Positions 1-8,620 of a stretch of 64,000 nucleotides of DNA are shown in pieces. Under the pieces are notes generated by a model. The model was not told where the DNA came from. It was given only the letters and a program-made list of their open reading frames with translations, and made no database searches. The stretch comes from Oscillospiraceae bacterium (GTDB taxonomy: Bacteria > Bacillota > Clostridia > Oscillospirales > Oscillospiraceae), in the NCBI GenBank assembly GCA_015067615.1, contig SVMD01000001.1, forward strand, positions 124,787 through 188,786. The letters are read 5' to 3'. Position numbers and translations under genes: made by a program. The stretch's first letter is position 1, and every line of letters starts with the position of its first letter.

Positions 1-312
1 GATATTGCTGATCTGGGGCAGGATCTGCAGCGTTTTTTCCGTGGGGTACAGCTCCATGACCCGCTTATCTGCAGCAGAGGGTTCCCGGCGCACAAAGCCG
101 TCCTCTTCCAGAACGGCCACCTGCCGGGCTACATTGCTCTTGTTGATGCAGATGATCCGGGCCAGCTTGTCCTGGGAGATGCCGGGATTGGCGCAGATCT
201 CCGTCAGATAGCTGGCGTGGGTGGATTTGAGGCCCAGTGGTGCCAGCTTGTCCGAGCGGTACTGAACGCCGCAGCGGGAGATTTCAAGCATATCACGAAT
301 AATCTGGGTCAT
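1..312 (-). CDS. MarR-family transcriptional regulator (3' end outside window)
   Basis: The minus-strand frame opens at an ATG at 312 behind a GAGGAG ribosome binding site and stays open to the window edge, so only the first 104 residues are seen. The visible part has a winged-helix arrangement: a helix pair, then ISQDKLARIICINKSNVARQ as the DNA-recognition helix region, then the wing with EEDGFVRREPSAADKR, the DxR wing motif typical of MarR proteins. It is divergent from the eut genes, with one dispersed repeat and about 300 bases between them, so it might control them, but nothing in the sequence proves that. Confidence 0.85.
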   Translation of the reverse strand, partial: MTQIIRDMLEISRCGVQYRSDKLAPLGLKSTHASYLTEICANPGISQDKLARIICINKSNVARQVAVLEEDGFVRREPSAADKRVMELYPTEKTLQILPQISNI

Positions 313-341
313 AAAATCACTCCTCAGGATTTGTATTAATT

Positions 342-370
342 ATTTTAGCACAATTTTCCACGGATGTAAA
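342..370 (-). promoter_or_regulatory. Sigma-A-type promoter of the MarR gene
   Basis: On the minus strand TTTACA (365-370) and TAAAAT (342-347) are separated by 17 bases, 30 bases upstream of the ATG at 312. Confidence 0.6.
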
Positions 371-378
371 GGAAAAGA

Positions 379-555
379 AAATTATCGTTTACGGTACAAT
401 TTTTCGATGATATTGTAGGGGCGATCATTGATCGCCCGCGCGGTACGCACTACGAATTCGCCGAAATCCAATGCGAATTCGTACATTCCCCTGCCGGGCG
501 CTCACTGAGCGCCCCTACATTCACGCCATTACATTGCGTCGCTAAACGATAATTT
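379..555. repeat. Dispersed repeat with 13-bp inverted ends, core type C
   Basis: The ends are AAATTATCGTTTA (379-391) and TAAACGATAATTT (543-555). The core is a long imperfect palindrome starting GTAGGGGCGATCATTGATCG and ending with its counterpart GGGCGCTCACTGAGCGCCCC. No open reading frame is convincing. It lies between the MarR gene and the eut locus, where a eut promoter would be expected; I could not identify one with confidence between 556 and 613. Confidence 0.85.
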
Positions 556-613
556 ACCGACTTCACACATATTTTTCTGTCTCTGGGGAATACTGGCTTT
601 GAAAAGGCGGTGG

Positions 614-1702
614 ATGATGATGGAGACGTTCTCCTGCAAGACCAGGATTCTGTCCGGCAGCGGCAGCATCGCAGCCCTGGCGGATTTCAACCCCAGGCGG
701 CTTTTCCTGGTGACGGACCCTTATTTTATGAAAAACGGCACTGCCCTGGATGTGGTAAAGCAGGCAAAGACCGAAAATTATGAGATTTTTGACGGCGTCA
801 TGCCGGACCCGACGGTGGAGCTGGCGGCCCGGGGCGCCGCCCGGGTGAAGAACTTCAGACCCGATCTGCTGGTGGCTCTGGGCGGCGGCAGCGCCATGGA
901 CTGCGCCAAGGCCATGGCCTATTTCAGCGGCGTTTCCTGTCCGGTGGCGGCCATTCCCACCACTTCCGGTTCCGGCTCCGAGGTGACGGATTTCGCCATT
1001 CTGACCTACGATGGCGTGAAGCATCCGCTGGTGGATGAAAAGCTGCGGCCGGAGCTGGCCATTCTGGACGATGCCCTTTTGCAGCAGCTGCCAAGGTCCC
1101 TGATCGCGGACACAGGCTTCGATGTGCTGGCCCATGCCCTGGAGGCCTGCGCCGGGACGAAGGGGGGCAGTATCACCGATGCCCTGGCACGGGAGTCTTT
1201 CCGGATGGCCTGTGCAGCACTGCCTAAGTCCTTTGCCGGGGACAAGTCGGTGCGGCTGGAAATGCACAAGGCAGCCTCCATGGCGGGGCTTGCCTTCAGC
1301 CAGGCGGGACTGGGGCTCTGCCATGCCCTGGCCCACGCCCTGGGAGGGGCCTTTCATGTGCCCCATGGACGGCTGAATGCGATTCTGCTCCCGGCGGTTC
1401 TGGAATGCAACGCATCCTATGCGCTGGGGAAGTACGCGGCGCTGGCAAGGGCCGCAGGCTTTTCCGTCAGTGCCGATACCATGGCGGTCCGGGCCCTGAA
1501 AAACGGCCTGATCGGGCTGCGCCGGGAGCTGGAACTGCCCCAGACCCTGGCCCAGGCGGGGGTGGACCCCAGAAAGCTCCGGGAACAGGAGCAGCAGATC
1601 ATCAACGCAGCTCTCAATGATCCCTGCTGCGAAACCAATCCGGTGAAGCCGGAGGCCCACATGGTCCGCGGAATTCTCAGTCAGGTGTCCGACCGTGGGT
1701 AA
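614..1702 (+). CDS. eutG: Iron-containing alcohol dehydrogenase (EutG/PduQ type)
   Basis: A 362-residue group III (iron-dependent) alcohol dehydrogenase, expected to reduce acetaldehyde to ethanol and so regenerate NAD+ for EutE. The NAD-binding GGGSAMDCAK lies at residues 90-99 and PTTSGSGSEV at 115-124. The four expected metal ligands are present: D170, H174, H237 and, in PHG, H251, with the family spacing. AAAGGCGG ahead of three consecutive ATGs supports a start at 614 (or 617/620) rather than the upstream TTG at 599. It is the first gene of the eut locus and overlaps eutA by 8 bases. It lacks an obvious N-terminal encapsulation helix. The exact substrate (ethanol or propanol) is inferred from context. 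Confidence 0.9.
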   Translation: MMMETFSCKTRILSGSGSIAALADFNPRRLFLVTDPYFMKNGTALDVVKQAKTENYEIFDGVMPDPTVELAARGAARVKNFRPDLLVALGGGSAMDCAKAMAYFSGVSCPVAAIPTTSGSGSEVTDFAILTYDGVKHPLVDEKLRPELAILDDALLQQLPRSLIADTGFDVLAHALEACAGTKGGSITDALARESFRMACAALPKSFAGDKSVRLEMHKAASMAGLAFSQAGLGLCHALAHALGGAFHVPHGRLNAILLPAVLECNASYALGKYAALARAAGFSVSADTMAVRALKNGLIGLRRELELPQTLAQAGVDPRKLREQEQQIINAALNDPCCETNPVKPEAHMVRGILSQVSDRG

Positions 1703-3062
1703 TGTGCTTCGCAGCGTGGGGCTGGACGTGGGGACCACCTCCACACAGCTGATCGTTTCGGAACTGACGGTGGAAAACCGGGCCGGAAGCTTCTCCGTGC
1801 CGGAAATGGCCATCGGGGACCGGAAGATCCTCTACAAAAGCCCTGTCCACTTTACGCCGCTGCTGCGGGGAGAACTGGTGGATGGGGAGAAATTGCGGAC
1901 AATGGTCGCTGCGGAATATGAGGCGGCTGGGATCAGCAGGGAGTCTGTGGATACCGGGGCCGTTATCATCACCGGGGAGACCAGCCGCCGGGAAAATGCC
2001 GCAACGGTGCTGCGGGAGCTGGCCGGCTTCGCCGGAGATTTTGTGGTGGCCACAGCGGGACCGGACCTGGAAAGCGTACTGGCGGCCAAGGGCTCCGGCG
2101 CGGTCGCCCTTTCGGAAGAAACCGGGAAACGGGTGCTGCACATGGACATCGGCGGCGGCACCAGCAACCTGGCACTGATCGAAAACGGTGCCATTGTGTC
2201 AACAGGCTGCCTGAATGTGGGCGGACGGTTGGTAAAATTTGATGAAAACCGGACCGTGACTTATGTTTCCCCGGTTTTGCGGGGACTGTGCCCATTGCGG
2301 GTGGGCGATGCGGTGACGGAGGAAGCCTTGGAGCAGGTATCCGGTGTTCTGGTTCGGGCTCTGGAAATGGCCGCGGGGCTTCGGTCCCGGGAAGCGCTGC
2401 TGGATGGGCTCACCACCGCCGGAACTTTCATGGAGCCGCCGGAGGAAGATGTGATCCTCTCCTTCTCCGGGGGTGTGGCGGACTGCATCGGCAGGGACCA
2501 TCCCTGGAGGGCATACGGTGATCTGGGGCCCATTCTGGGCAGAACCATTCGGGAAAGCGCCCTGTGTCGGGGTGAATATGTGCTGGGCCGGGAGACCATC
2601 CGGGCTACAGTCATCGGAGCCGGGTGCCACAGCGCCCAGCTCTCCGGCAGCACGGTTTTTCACCGGAATGTGGTCTTTCCGCTGAAGAATCTGCCGGTGG
2701 TCCAGGTGCCGGAGCAGCTGCAAAGGGAAAGCGGACTGGGTACGTTTCTTCACAGTGCCTATATCAAACAGGAGGCTACGCCGGTCATCGCCCTGCCGGG
2801 GCTCCAATCGCCGGATTATGGCAGTATCAAGGCCCTGGCATCGGCCATTGCACAGGCGAAGCTGCCCGGGCCCATATTTCTGTGCCTGGAGCAGGATATG
2901 GCAAAGGCTCTGGGACAGGCGCTGGCCCTGCTTCTGCCCCAGGAACAGCCCATCCTCTGCATCGACCGGGTACGGTTGGAGGCGGGGAGCTATCTGGATG
3001 TGGGGGCACCGGTGGGCCCGGCGCTGCCGGTGGTCATCAAGACCCTGATCTTAAACAGGTGA
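1695..3062 (+). CDS. eutA: Ethanolamine ammonia-lyase reactivating factor EutA
   Basis: A 455-residue protein of the EutA family, an actin-fold ATPase that removes damaged cobalamin from the EutBC lyase and so reactivates it. The N-terminal GLDVGTTSTQLIVSEL is the phosphate-1 motif of the ASKHA fold. LHMDIGGGTSNLALIENG near residue 150 is the phosphate-2 motif. The gene starts with GTG at 1695 inside the end of eutG (8-base overlap), so translation is probably coupled. Length matches the family. The neighbouring genes are all eut functions. Confidence 0.92.
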   Translation: MGNVLRSVGLDVGTTSTQLIVSELTVENRAGSFSVPEMAIGDRKILYKSPVHFTPLLRGELVDGEKLRTMVAAEYEAAGISRESVDTGAVIITGETSRRENAATVLRELAGFAGDFVVATAGPDLESVLAAKGSGAVALSEETGKRVLHMDIGGGTSNLALIENGAIVSTGCLNVGGRLVKFDENRTVTYVSPVLRGLCPLRVGDAVTEEALEQVSGVLVRALEMAAGLRSREALLDGLTTAGTFMEPPEEDVILSFSGGVADCIGRDHPWRAYGDLGPILGRTIRESALCRGEYVLGRETIRATVIGAGCHSAQLSGSTVFHRNVVFPLKNLPVVQVPEQLQRESGLGTFLHSAYIKQEATPVIALPGLQSPDYGSIKALASAIAQAKLPGPIFLCLEQDMAKALGQALALLLPQEQPILCIDRVRLEAGSYLDVGAPVGPALPVVIKTLILNR

Positions 3063-3088
3063 ATCAGCCTGAGCAAAAGGAGCGAGTT

Positions 3089-3697
3089 ATGAACAACGCA
3101 GATCTGGAAGCCCTGGCCCGGGTGATTATGGGCCGGGTCTTTATTGAACTGGAAGCCTCCGGGCGTCATGTCCATGTGACAAAGGAGCAGGCCCGGACCC
3201 TGTTCGGCCACGGTCTGACCCCCAGCCGGGACCTTTCCCAGCCGGGGCAGTATCTGGCCAAAGAGCGGGTCACGGTGAAGGGCCCCAAGGGAGAATTTCA
3301 TGAGGTGGCGGTTCTGGGCCCGGAGCGGAAGGAGGCCCAGGTGGAGGTGTCCCTGACGGATGCCCGGACCCTGGGACTGTCTGCACCGGTGCGGCCCTCC
3401 GGCAATGTGGCGGGGAGCCCCGGCTGCGTTCTGGTGGGGCCCAAGGGCCAGGTGGCCCTGCATCAGGGAGTCATCGCCGCCCAGCGACATGTGCATATGA
3501 CCCCGGCGGACGCCAAAACCATGGGGGTGCAGGATGGACAGGTGGTGAAGCTTCAGGTCTACACCGGCCGGCCCCTGATTTTTGAGGATGTACTGGTCCG
3601 GGTCAGCCCGGATTTTGCCACCTATGCCCACCTGGACTACGATGAGGCCAATGCCTGCGGCTGGCGCAGGGGGGATTTGGGGAGAATCCTGTCATGA
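3089..3697 (+). CDS. pduL: Phosphate propanoyl/acetyltransferase PduL (EutD role)
   Basis: A 202-residue PduL-type phosphotransacylase, which converts acetyl-CoA and phosphate to acetyl phosphate, recycling CoA within the microcompartment. Two internal beta-barrel repeats each carry the zinc-binding signature: GRHVHVT (H27, H29) and QRHVHMT (H134, H136). An amphipathic helix at residues 1-20 is of the kind used as an encapsulation peptide. Start ATG at 3089 follows AAAAGGAGCG. The 3' end overlaps the next gene by 4 bases (ATGA). In enterobacterial eut operons this step is done by the unrelated EutD; use of PduL is usual in Firmicutes. Confidence 0.93.
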   Translation: MNNADLEALARVIMGRVFIELEASGRHVHVTKEQARTLFGHGLTPSRDLSQPGQYLAKERVTVKGPKGEFHEVAVLGPERKEAQVEVSLTDARTLGLSAPVRPSGNVAGSPGCVLVGPKGQVALHQGVIAAQRHVHMTPADAKTMGVQDGQVVKLQVYTGRPLIFEDVLVRVSPDFATYAHLDYDEANACGWRRGDLGRILS

Positions 3698-4086
3698 GGG
3701 CCCTGCTGATCGGCCGGGAACCCACTGGGGACTTGGGCTTTCAGTATGTGACGGAGGAGCCCTGGGATGCGGTGGTCATCGGTTCTCTGACACCGGGACA
3801 GCTGCTGCGGTTCCGAAATGAGCAGGTTTTGCAGGCTCTCGCAGAGGGGAAAAGCGTGTATCTGTACACCCCGGGGCTGCCCCAGGCAAAGAACCGGGCG
3901 CTGGCAGCAAGTCTTGCCAGTGCCCAGCGGGAGCTGAAAAACTGGGGCGTATTGTTCACCGACGGTGGCAGGAAGCGTCTGGTCACGGCGGAGGAGGCAA
4001 GGCTTCTGAAGCGAAGCGGACAGCGTCCCGGTCCCGGGGCGGTGCTGACACCCCTGGCCAAGGAAATTATGGAGGGAACGGAATGA
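3694..4086 (+). CDS. Small ethanolamine-utilisation-associated protein, function unknown
   Basis: A 130-residue soluble protein encoded by a gene that overlaps pduL by 4 bases and eutN by 4 bases, so it is almost certainly co-translated with them. It resembles the uncharacterised Eut-associated proteins found in Firmicute eut operons. A Rossmann-like start (RALLIGREPTGDLGFQYVTE, then WDAVVIGSL) is followed by a helical part with LTPAQ-like LTPGQLLRFRNEQVLQAL. The C-terminus is basic and Pro/Gly rich. I see no catalytic motif and no membrane segment. Assignment to the family rests on size, position and general similarity as I recall it, not on a search. Confidence 0.65.
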   Translation: MRALLIGREPTGDLGFQYVTEEPWDAVVIGSLTPGQLLRFRNEQVLQALAEGKSVYLYTPGLPQAKNRALAASLASAQRELKNWGVLFTDGGRKRLVTAEEARLLKRSGQRPGPGAVLTPLAKEIMEGTE

Positions 4087-4319
4087 AAATCGGCAAAGTC
4101 ATCGGCTCGGTCTGGGCCACCCGGAAGGCCGCCTGTTTGCAGGGCCAGACCTTTTTGATCGTGAAATCCGAGGGGGACGAGATCGTGGCGGCGGATCAGG
4201 TGGGAGCAGGGCCCGGGGACCGGGTACTGCTGGTTACCGGCACCGTTGCCAGCCGCTTCTGCATGGATGCCCCGGTGGACGCGGCGGTGGTGGCCATCGT
4301 GGACGCCAAGAAGGAGTGA
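4083..4319 (+). CDS. eutN: Microcompartment vertex protein EutN (CcmL/EutN family)
   Basis: A 78-residue member of the CcmL/EutN family, whose pentamers close the vertices of the icosahedral shell. The family pattern is clear: MKIGKVIGSVWATRK at the N-terminus, LVDxxG-like VAADQVGAGPGDRVLLVTG in the middle, and a terminal AVVAIVDAKKE containing the conserved AVVAIVD strand. It overlaps the preceding gene by 4 bases and is followed 5 bases later by eutE. Length is short relative to some EutN proteins (about 95), mainly from a short loop. Confidence 0.92.
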   Translation: MKIGKVIGSVWATRKAACLQGQTFLIVKSEGDEIVAADQVGAGPGDRVLLVTGTVASRFCMDAPVDAAVVAIVDAKKE

Positions 4320-4324
4320 AACAC

Positions 4325-5752
4325 ATGGAATTAGACAAGGACTTATCGGCCCGGCAGGAGGCCAGGGTATTGGCAAAGCAGGCCCAGAAAGCCCAGGAGG
4401 CCCTGGGCAGCATGCCCCAGGAGAAGCTGGATGCCATTGTGGAGGCTGTGGCGAAGGCCTTCTCTAAAGAGGCACCCGCCCTGGCGGAAATGGCCGTATC
4501 CGAGACCGGCTTCGGCAATGTGGAGGACAAGATCCGCAAAAACCGCTTCGCTTCCGAAACGGTGGCCGAGGCGGTCCGGGGAATGCAAACCGTGGGCTTT
4601 CTCCGGGAGGACCGGGAAAACCGGATCTGGGAATACGGTGTGCCTGTGGGGGTCATCGCGGCCATCGTCCCCAGCACCAACCCCACCTCCACCGTCTGCT
4701 ACAAGGCCCTTATCGCCCTGAAATCCGGCAACAGCATCGTCTTTTCGCCCCATCCCAAGGCCATTGTGGCCACCCGGCAGGCGGCTAAGATCGTGGCGGA
4801 GGCGGCGGAAGTCGCAGGAGCCCCCAAAGGCGCGGTGAGCTGCCTGAGCATTCCCGCATTGCAGGGCTGTCAGGAGCTGATGACGGCGCCCCAGACCCGG
4901 CTGATTCTGGCCACCGGCGGCCCTGCCATGGTCAAGGCCGCCTACTCCTCCGGCAAGCCCGCCATCGGTGTGGGCGCCGGCAATGGCCCCGCCTACATCC
5001 ACCGCAGCGCGGATGTGAAGAAGGCCCTTTCCCGGATCTTGCGGTCCAAGACCTTTGATAACGGAACGGTCTGCGCCTCGGAGCAGAGCATCATTGTGGA
5101 AAAGGACCTGGAAGATACAGTTTTGCGGGAGGCCAGGGCGCAGGGCTTCTATCTCATGAGTCCGGAGGAGGCCGGGAAGCTGGCAAAGCTCCTGTTTAAG
5201 CCCAATGGGGCATTGAGCCCCGATGTGGTGGGCAAGACGGCCCAACATCTGGCGAAAATGGCGGGCTTTTCCGTGCCCCGGGACACGAAGATCCTCCTGG
5301 CCCGGGAGCGGGAGGCGGGGCCCAGCGTTCCCTACTCCATGGAAAAGCTTTGCCCGGTGCTGGCCTTCTATGTGATGGAGGATGAGGACGCGGTGCTGGA
5401 CAAGGTGGTGCAGGTGCTGACCCATGAGGGCAGCGGCCACACCTTTGCCATGCATGCGGAGGACGAAAGTGTGATCCGGAAATTTGCCGCAAAGGTGCCG
5501 GTGTCCCGGTTCCTGGTGAACACTCCGGCGGCTTTGGGCGGCATTGGAGCCAGCACAGGGTTGTTCCCGGCCCTGACTCTGGGCTGCGGCGCCGTGGGGG
5601 GCAGCTCCTCCTCCAACAATATTTCACCCCTGGATCTGATCAACATCCGCCGGGTGGCCTGGGACGTAGAGAAAACACCTCAGCCCCAGGTGCAGCTGAA
5701 TTCAGACCTGGTGGAGCTGCTGACCCGGAAGATCCTGGAACGGCTGGGATAA
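4325..5752 (+). CDS. eutE: CoA-acylating acetaldehyde dehydrogenase EutE
   Basis: A 475-residue acylating aldehyde dehydrogenase that converts acetaldehyde, NAD+ and CoA into acetyl-CoA and NADH. The catalytic cysteine is C250 in FDNGTVCASEQ, and the substrate-channel stretch VPSTNPTST lies at 116-124. The first 50 residues form a helix plus linker outside the core fold, the usual EutE/PduP encapsulation peptide. AAGGAG at 4311 favours the ATG at 4325 over an in-frame GTG at 4316. Eut operon neighbours give acetaldehyde rather than propionaldehyde as the substrate. Confidence 0.94.
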   Translation: MELDKDLSARQEARVLAKQAQKAQEALGSMPQEKLDAIVEAVAKAFSKEAPALAEMAVSETGFGNVEDKIRKNRFASETVAEAVRGMQTVGFLREDRENRIWEYGVPVGVIAAIVPSTNPTSTVCYKALIALKSGNSIVFSPHPKAIVATRQAAKIVAEAAEVAGAPKGAVSCLSIPALQGCQELMTAPQTRLILATGGPAMVKAAYSSGKPAIGVGAGNGPAYIHRSADVKKALSRILRSKTFDNGTVCASEQSIIVEKDLEDTVLREARAQGFYLMSPEEAGKLAKLLFKPNGALSPDVVGKTAQHLAKMAGFSVPRDTKILLAREREAGPSVPYSMEKLCPVLAFYVMEDEDAVLDKVVQVLTHEGSGHTFAMHAEDESVIRKFAAKVPVSRFLVNTPAALGGIGASTGLFPALTLGCGAVGGSSSSNNISPLDLINIRRVAWDVEKTPQPQVQLNSDLVELLTRKILERLG

Positions 5753-5768
5753 AAAAAGGGGGGATTCT

Positions 5769-6842
5769 ATGTCCGCTGAGAAAATCGTCATCGGCATTAT
5801 GGCCCTGTTTGCCCTGCTGGGGGCCCTGGACCGGATCTTCGGCAATCGTTTTGGATTGGGGAAGGAATTTGAGGAGGGAATCATGGCCATGGGGTCCCTG
5901 GCTATGGCCATGCTGGGTATCATTGCCCTGGCCCCGGTGCTGGCATCGGTGCTGAAGCCTGTGGTGGTGCCGGTATTTTCCCTGCTGGGGGCGGACCCTG
6001 CCATGTTTGCCGGGAGCATCCTGGCCTGTGATATGGGCGCCGGGTCCCTGGCCCTGGAGCTGACGGAAAACCGCCAGGCGGCCATGCTGGGCGGAGTCAT
6101 CACCGGGTCCATGCTGGGGGCCACCATCGTATTCACCATCCCGGTGGCCATGGGGATCCTCCGGGAGGAGGACCGGCCCGCCATGGCAAAGGGGATCCTC
6201 TGCGGCATCGTGACCATTCCGGTGGGTGTTTTGGTGGGGGGGCTGGTGGCGGGCTTCTCCATCGGAATGGTGCTGCGGAACCTGATCCCCATCGTGATTA
6301 TCGGCGCCCTCATCGCCTTCGGCCTGTGGAAATCCGAAGCGGCCATGGTCCGGGGCTTTTCCGCCTTCGGCAAGGGGGTGGTGGCCCTGGTGACGGCGGG
6401 GCTGGGGGCGGCCATTGTGGAGGAACTGACAGGCATTACCCTGATTCCCGGTTTGGCACCCCTCAGCGAAGGATTTCAGACCGTGGGGGCCATTGCCATC
6501 GTGCTGGCGGGGGCCTTTCCGCTGGTGGCGGTGATCACAAAGCTGCTGCGAAAGCCCCTGACGGCCCTGGGCCGGAGACTGGGCATCGATGACACCGCCG
6601 CCGCAGGCCTAATTGCCAGTCTTGCCAATTCCATCGCAACGTTAAATCTGGTCAAGGATATGACCTACCGGGGCAAGGTGGTGAATATCGCCTTTGCCGT
6701 ATCCGCGGCCTTTCTGCTGGGGGATCATCTGGGCTTCACGGCAGGCTTCGCCCCGGAGATGCTTACTGCCGTCATTGCGGGAAAGCTGGCCGGGGGGATC
6801 AGTGCCGTGGCCGTGGCCCTGTGGCTGACGAAGGAACGGTAA
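5769..6842 (+). CDS. eutH: Ethanolamine permease EutH
   Basis: A 357-residue integral membrane protein with about ten hydrophobic segments, matching EutH in length and in its opening EKIVIGIMALFALLGALDR. It is expected to admit ethanolamine across the cytoplasmic membrane. Conserved glycine-rich loops, such as SILACDMGAGSLALELTENR and GAAIVEELTGITLIPGL, are family-like. A GGGGG ribosome binding site lies at 5759-5763. The TAA stop (6840-6842) overlaps the left inverted end of a dispersed repeat, which separates eutH from eutB. Confidence 0.93.
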   Translation: MSAEKIVIGIMALFALLGALDRIFGNRFGLGKEFEEGIMAMGSLAMAMLGIIALAPVLASVLKPVVVPVFSLLGADPAMFAGSILACDMGAGSLALELTENRQAAMLGGVITGSMLGATIVFTIPVAMGILREEDRPAMAKGILCGIVTIPVGVLVGGLVAGFSIGMVLRNLIPIVIIGALIAFGLWKSEAAMVRGFSAFGKGVVALVTAGLGAAIVEELTGITLIPGLAPLSEGFQTVGAIAIVLAGAFPLVAVITKLLRKPLTALGRRLGIDDTAAAGLIASLANSIATLNLVKDMTYRGKVVNIAFAVSAAFLLGDHLGFTAGFAPEMLTAVIAGKLAGGISAVAVALWLTKER

Positions 6843-7020
6843 ATGATCGTTTACAAAAGCTTCCCCCTGGGGGGAAGCTGGCACCGCGAAAGCGGTGACT
6901 GATGAGGGGACTACCCTGCGATGATTGGAAATGCAATGGTTTTCCTGCTGCTGCCCCCTCATCCGCCCCTTCGGGGCACCTTCCCCCCAGGGGGAAGGCA
7001 TTACGCAAAACGATAATTTA
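6841..7020. repeat. Dispersed repeat, core type A, between eutH and eutB
   Basis: The left end AAATGATCGTTTA (6841-6853) has one mismatch; the right end runs to ACGATAATTTA at 7020. The core has hairpins CTTCCCCCTGGGGGGAAG and GCACCGC/GCGGTG followed by GACTGATGAGGGG, and ends with the complementary CCTTCCCCCCAGGGGGAAGG. The left end overlaps the eutH stop codon. Confidence 0.9.
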
Positions 7021-7039
7021 CCTCTGAAAGGGGAATACT

Positions 7040-8404
7040 ATGAAACTGAAAACCACTTTGTTGGGAAAAACATATCATTTCCGGGATGTGAAGGATGTGC
7101 TGGCCAAGGCCAATGAGGAAAAGACCGGCGACAAATTGGCGGGCCTGGCGGCGGAAACTGCCCAGGAGCGGGTCGCCGCCAAGGTGGTGCTGTCGGAAAT
7201 GCTTTTGGAGGAGCTGGGGGAGAATCCGGCGGTACCCTACGAAGCGGACGAGGTGACCCGGATCATCCAGGATGATGTGAACCGGGTCCAGTACGAGAAA
7301 ATCCGCCGCTGGACAGTATCCCAGCTCCGGGAATGGATCCTGTCGGAAAGTACCTCCGGGGCGGATATCCGGAGGGTAAGCCGTGGCCTTACCTCCGAGA
7401 TGGTGGCGGCGGTGTGCAAGCTCATGAGTAACCTGGACCTGATCTACGCCGCCAGCAAAATCACCGTCACTGCCCACTGCAACACCACCATCGGCCTGCC
7501 GGGGACCTTAAGCTGCCGCTTGCAGCCCAACCACACCACCGACGACCCGGAGGGCATCACCGCTTCCACACTGGAAGGGCTGTCCTTCGGAGCCGGTGAC
7601 GCGGTGATCGGCCTGAATCCGGTGACGGATTCTCCTGAACAGGTGGGCAAGGTGCTGCGGCGATTTCAGGAGATCAAGGAGCATTGGCAGATTCCTACCC
7701 AGATCTGCGTTCTGGCCCATGTGACCACTGCCATGAAGGCGGTGAAGGACGGGGCCCCCTGCGACCTGATTTTCCAGTCCATCGCAGGCTCGGAGGCGGG
7801 GAACGCCGCCTTCGGCTTCAATGCGGCAACCATTGAAGAGGCACGGCAGATGCTTCTGACTGAGGGCACGGCAGAGGGGCCCAACGTGATGTATTTTGAG
7901 ACCGGCCAGGGCTCGGAGCTTTCGTCCTCTGCCCACCACGGCACCGACCAGGTGACCATGGAGGCCCGGTGCTACGGCTTTGCCAAGCGCTTTTCGCCCT
8001 TCCTGGTGAATACGGTGGTGGGCTTCATCGGTCCGGAGTACCTGTATGACGCCCGGCAGGTGACCCGGGCGGGCCTGGAGGACCATTTTATGGGCAAGCT
8101 GACGGGGATTTCCATGGGCTGCGACTGTTGCTACACCAACCACATGAAGGCGGACCAGAACGATATCGAAAATCTGGCATCTCTGTTGACTCTGGCGGGC
8201 TGCAACTATTTTATGGGTATTCCCCATGGAGACGACATCATGCTCAACTACCAGACCACCGGCTTCCGGGAGACTGCGGCGCTGCGGGAGATCACCGGCA
8301 AGACCGCCATCCCGGAATTCCAGCGGTGGCTGGAAAAGATGGGCTTTGTGGAGAACGGAAAGCTCACAGCCAAGGCCGGCGATGGGTCCAGCCTGCTGTT
8401 TTAG
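7040..8404 (+). CDS. eutB: Ethanolamine ammonia-lyase large subunit EutB
   Basis: A 454-residue catalytic subunit of the adenosylcobalamin-dependent ethanolamine ammonia-lyase, which splits ethanolamine to acetaldehyde and ammonia. Length matches the family (about 453). The TIM-barrel core shows the family segments TAHCNTTIGLPGTLSCRLQP, GDAVIGLNPVTDS, YFETGQGSELSS and GCDCCYTNHMKADQNDIENL. The start at 7040 follows GAAAGGGG. It is separated from eutH upstream by a dispersed repeat and from eutC downstream by another one, which is unusual because eutB and eutC are normally nearly adjacent. Confidence 0.97.
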   Translation: MKLKTTLLGKTYHFRDVKDVLAKANEEKTGDKLAGLAAETAQERVAAKVVLSEMLLEELGENPAVPYEADEVTRIIQDDVNRVQYEKIRRWTVSQLREWILSESTSGADIRRVSRGLTSEMVAAVCKLMSNLDLIYAASKITVTAHCNTTIGLPGTLSCRLQPNHTTDDPEGITASTLEGLSFGAGDAVIGLNPVTDSPEQVGKVLRRFQEIKEHWQIPTQICVLAHVTTAMKAVKDGAPCDLIFQSIAGSEAGNAAFGFNAATIEEARQMLLTEGTAEGPNVMYFETGQGSELSSSAHHGTDQVTMEARCYGFAKRFSPFLVNTVVGFIGPEYLYDARQVTRAGLEDHFMGKLTGISMGCDCCYTNHMKADQNDIENLASLLTLAGCNYFMGIPHGDDIMLNYQTTGFRETAALREITGKTAIPEFQRWLEKMGFVENGKLTAKAGDGSSLLF

Positions 8405-8410
8405 TTGCAT

Positions 8411-8597
8411 AAATGATCGTTTAGCTTACAACTTGGCTCTCCCTCTGGGAGAGCTGGCACCGCTTTAGCGGTGGCTGAGAGGGCAAAAGACGTTACGACA
8501 CCCCCTCCGAGCCGCCGTACGGCGGCCCACCTCCCCCAAAGGTGGAGGCAAGGGCGCTCCCGCGCCACTGCAACCATCTAAGATAAACGATAATTTA
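8411..8597. repeat. Dispersed repeat, core type B, between eutB and eutC
   Basis: Ends AAATGATCGTTTA (8411-8423) and TAAACGATAATTTA (8584-8597). The core begins TTGGCTCTCCCTCTGGGAGA, continues with GCTGGCACCGC...GCGGTGGCTGAGAGGGC and closes with CCACCTCCCCCAAAGGTGGA. It parts the two subunit genes of the same enzyme. Confidence 0.92.
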
Positions 8598-8620
8598 CCT
8601 GCCCAGGAAAGGAGAAATCC

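Noticed and set aside
599-614. TTG start for eutG at 599
   Set aside because: AAAGGCGG lies just before the ATGs at 614-620, so a start inside its SD region at 599 is unlikely.
379-614. EutV-type antitermination dual hairpins before eut genes
   Set aside because: No AGCAA-type paired hairpins were found there, and no EutV/EutW genes are in the window.
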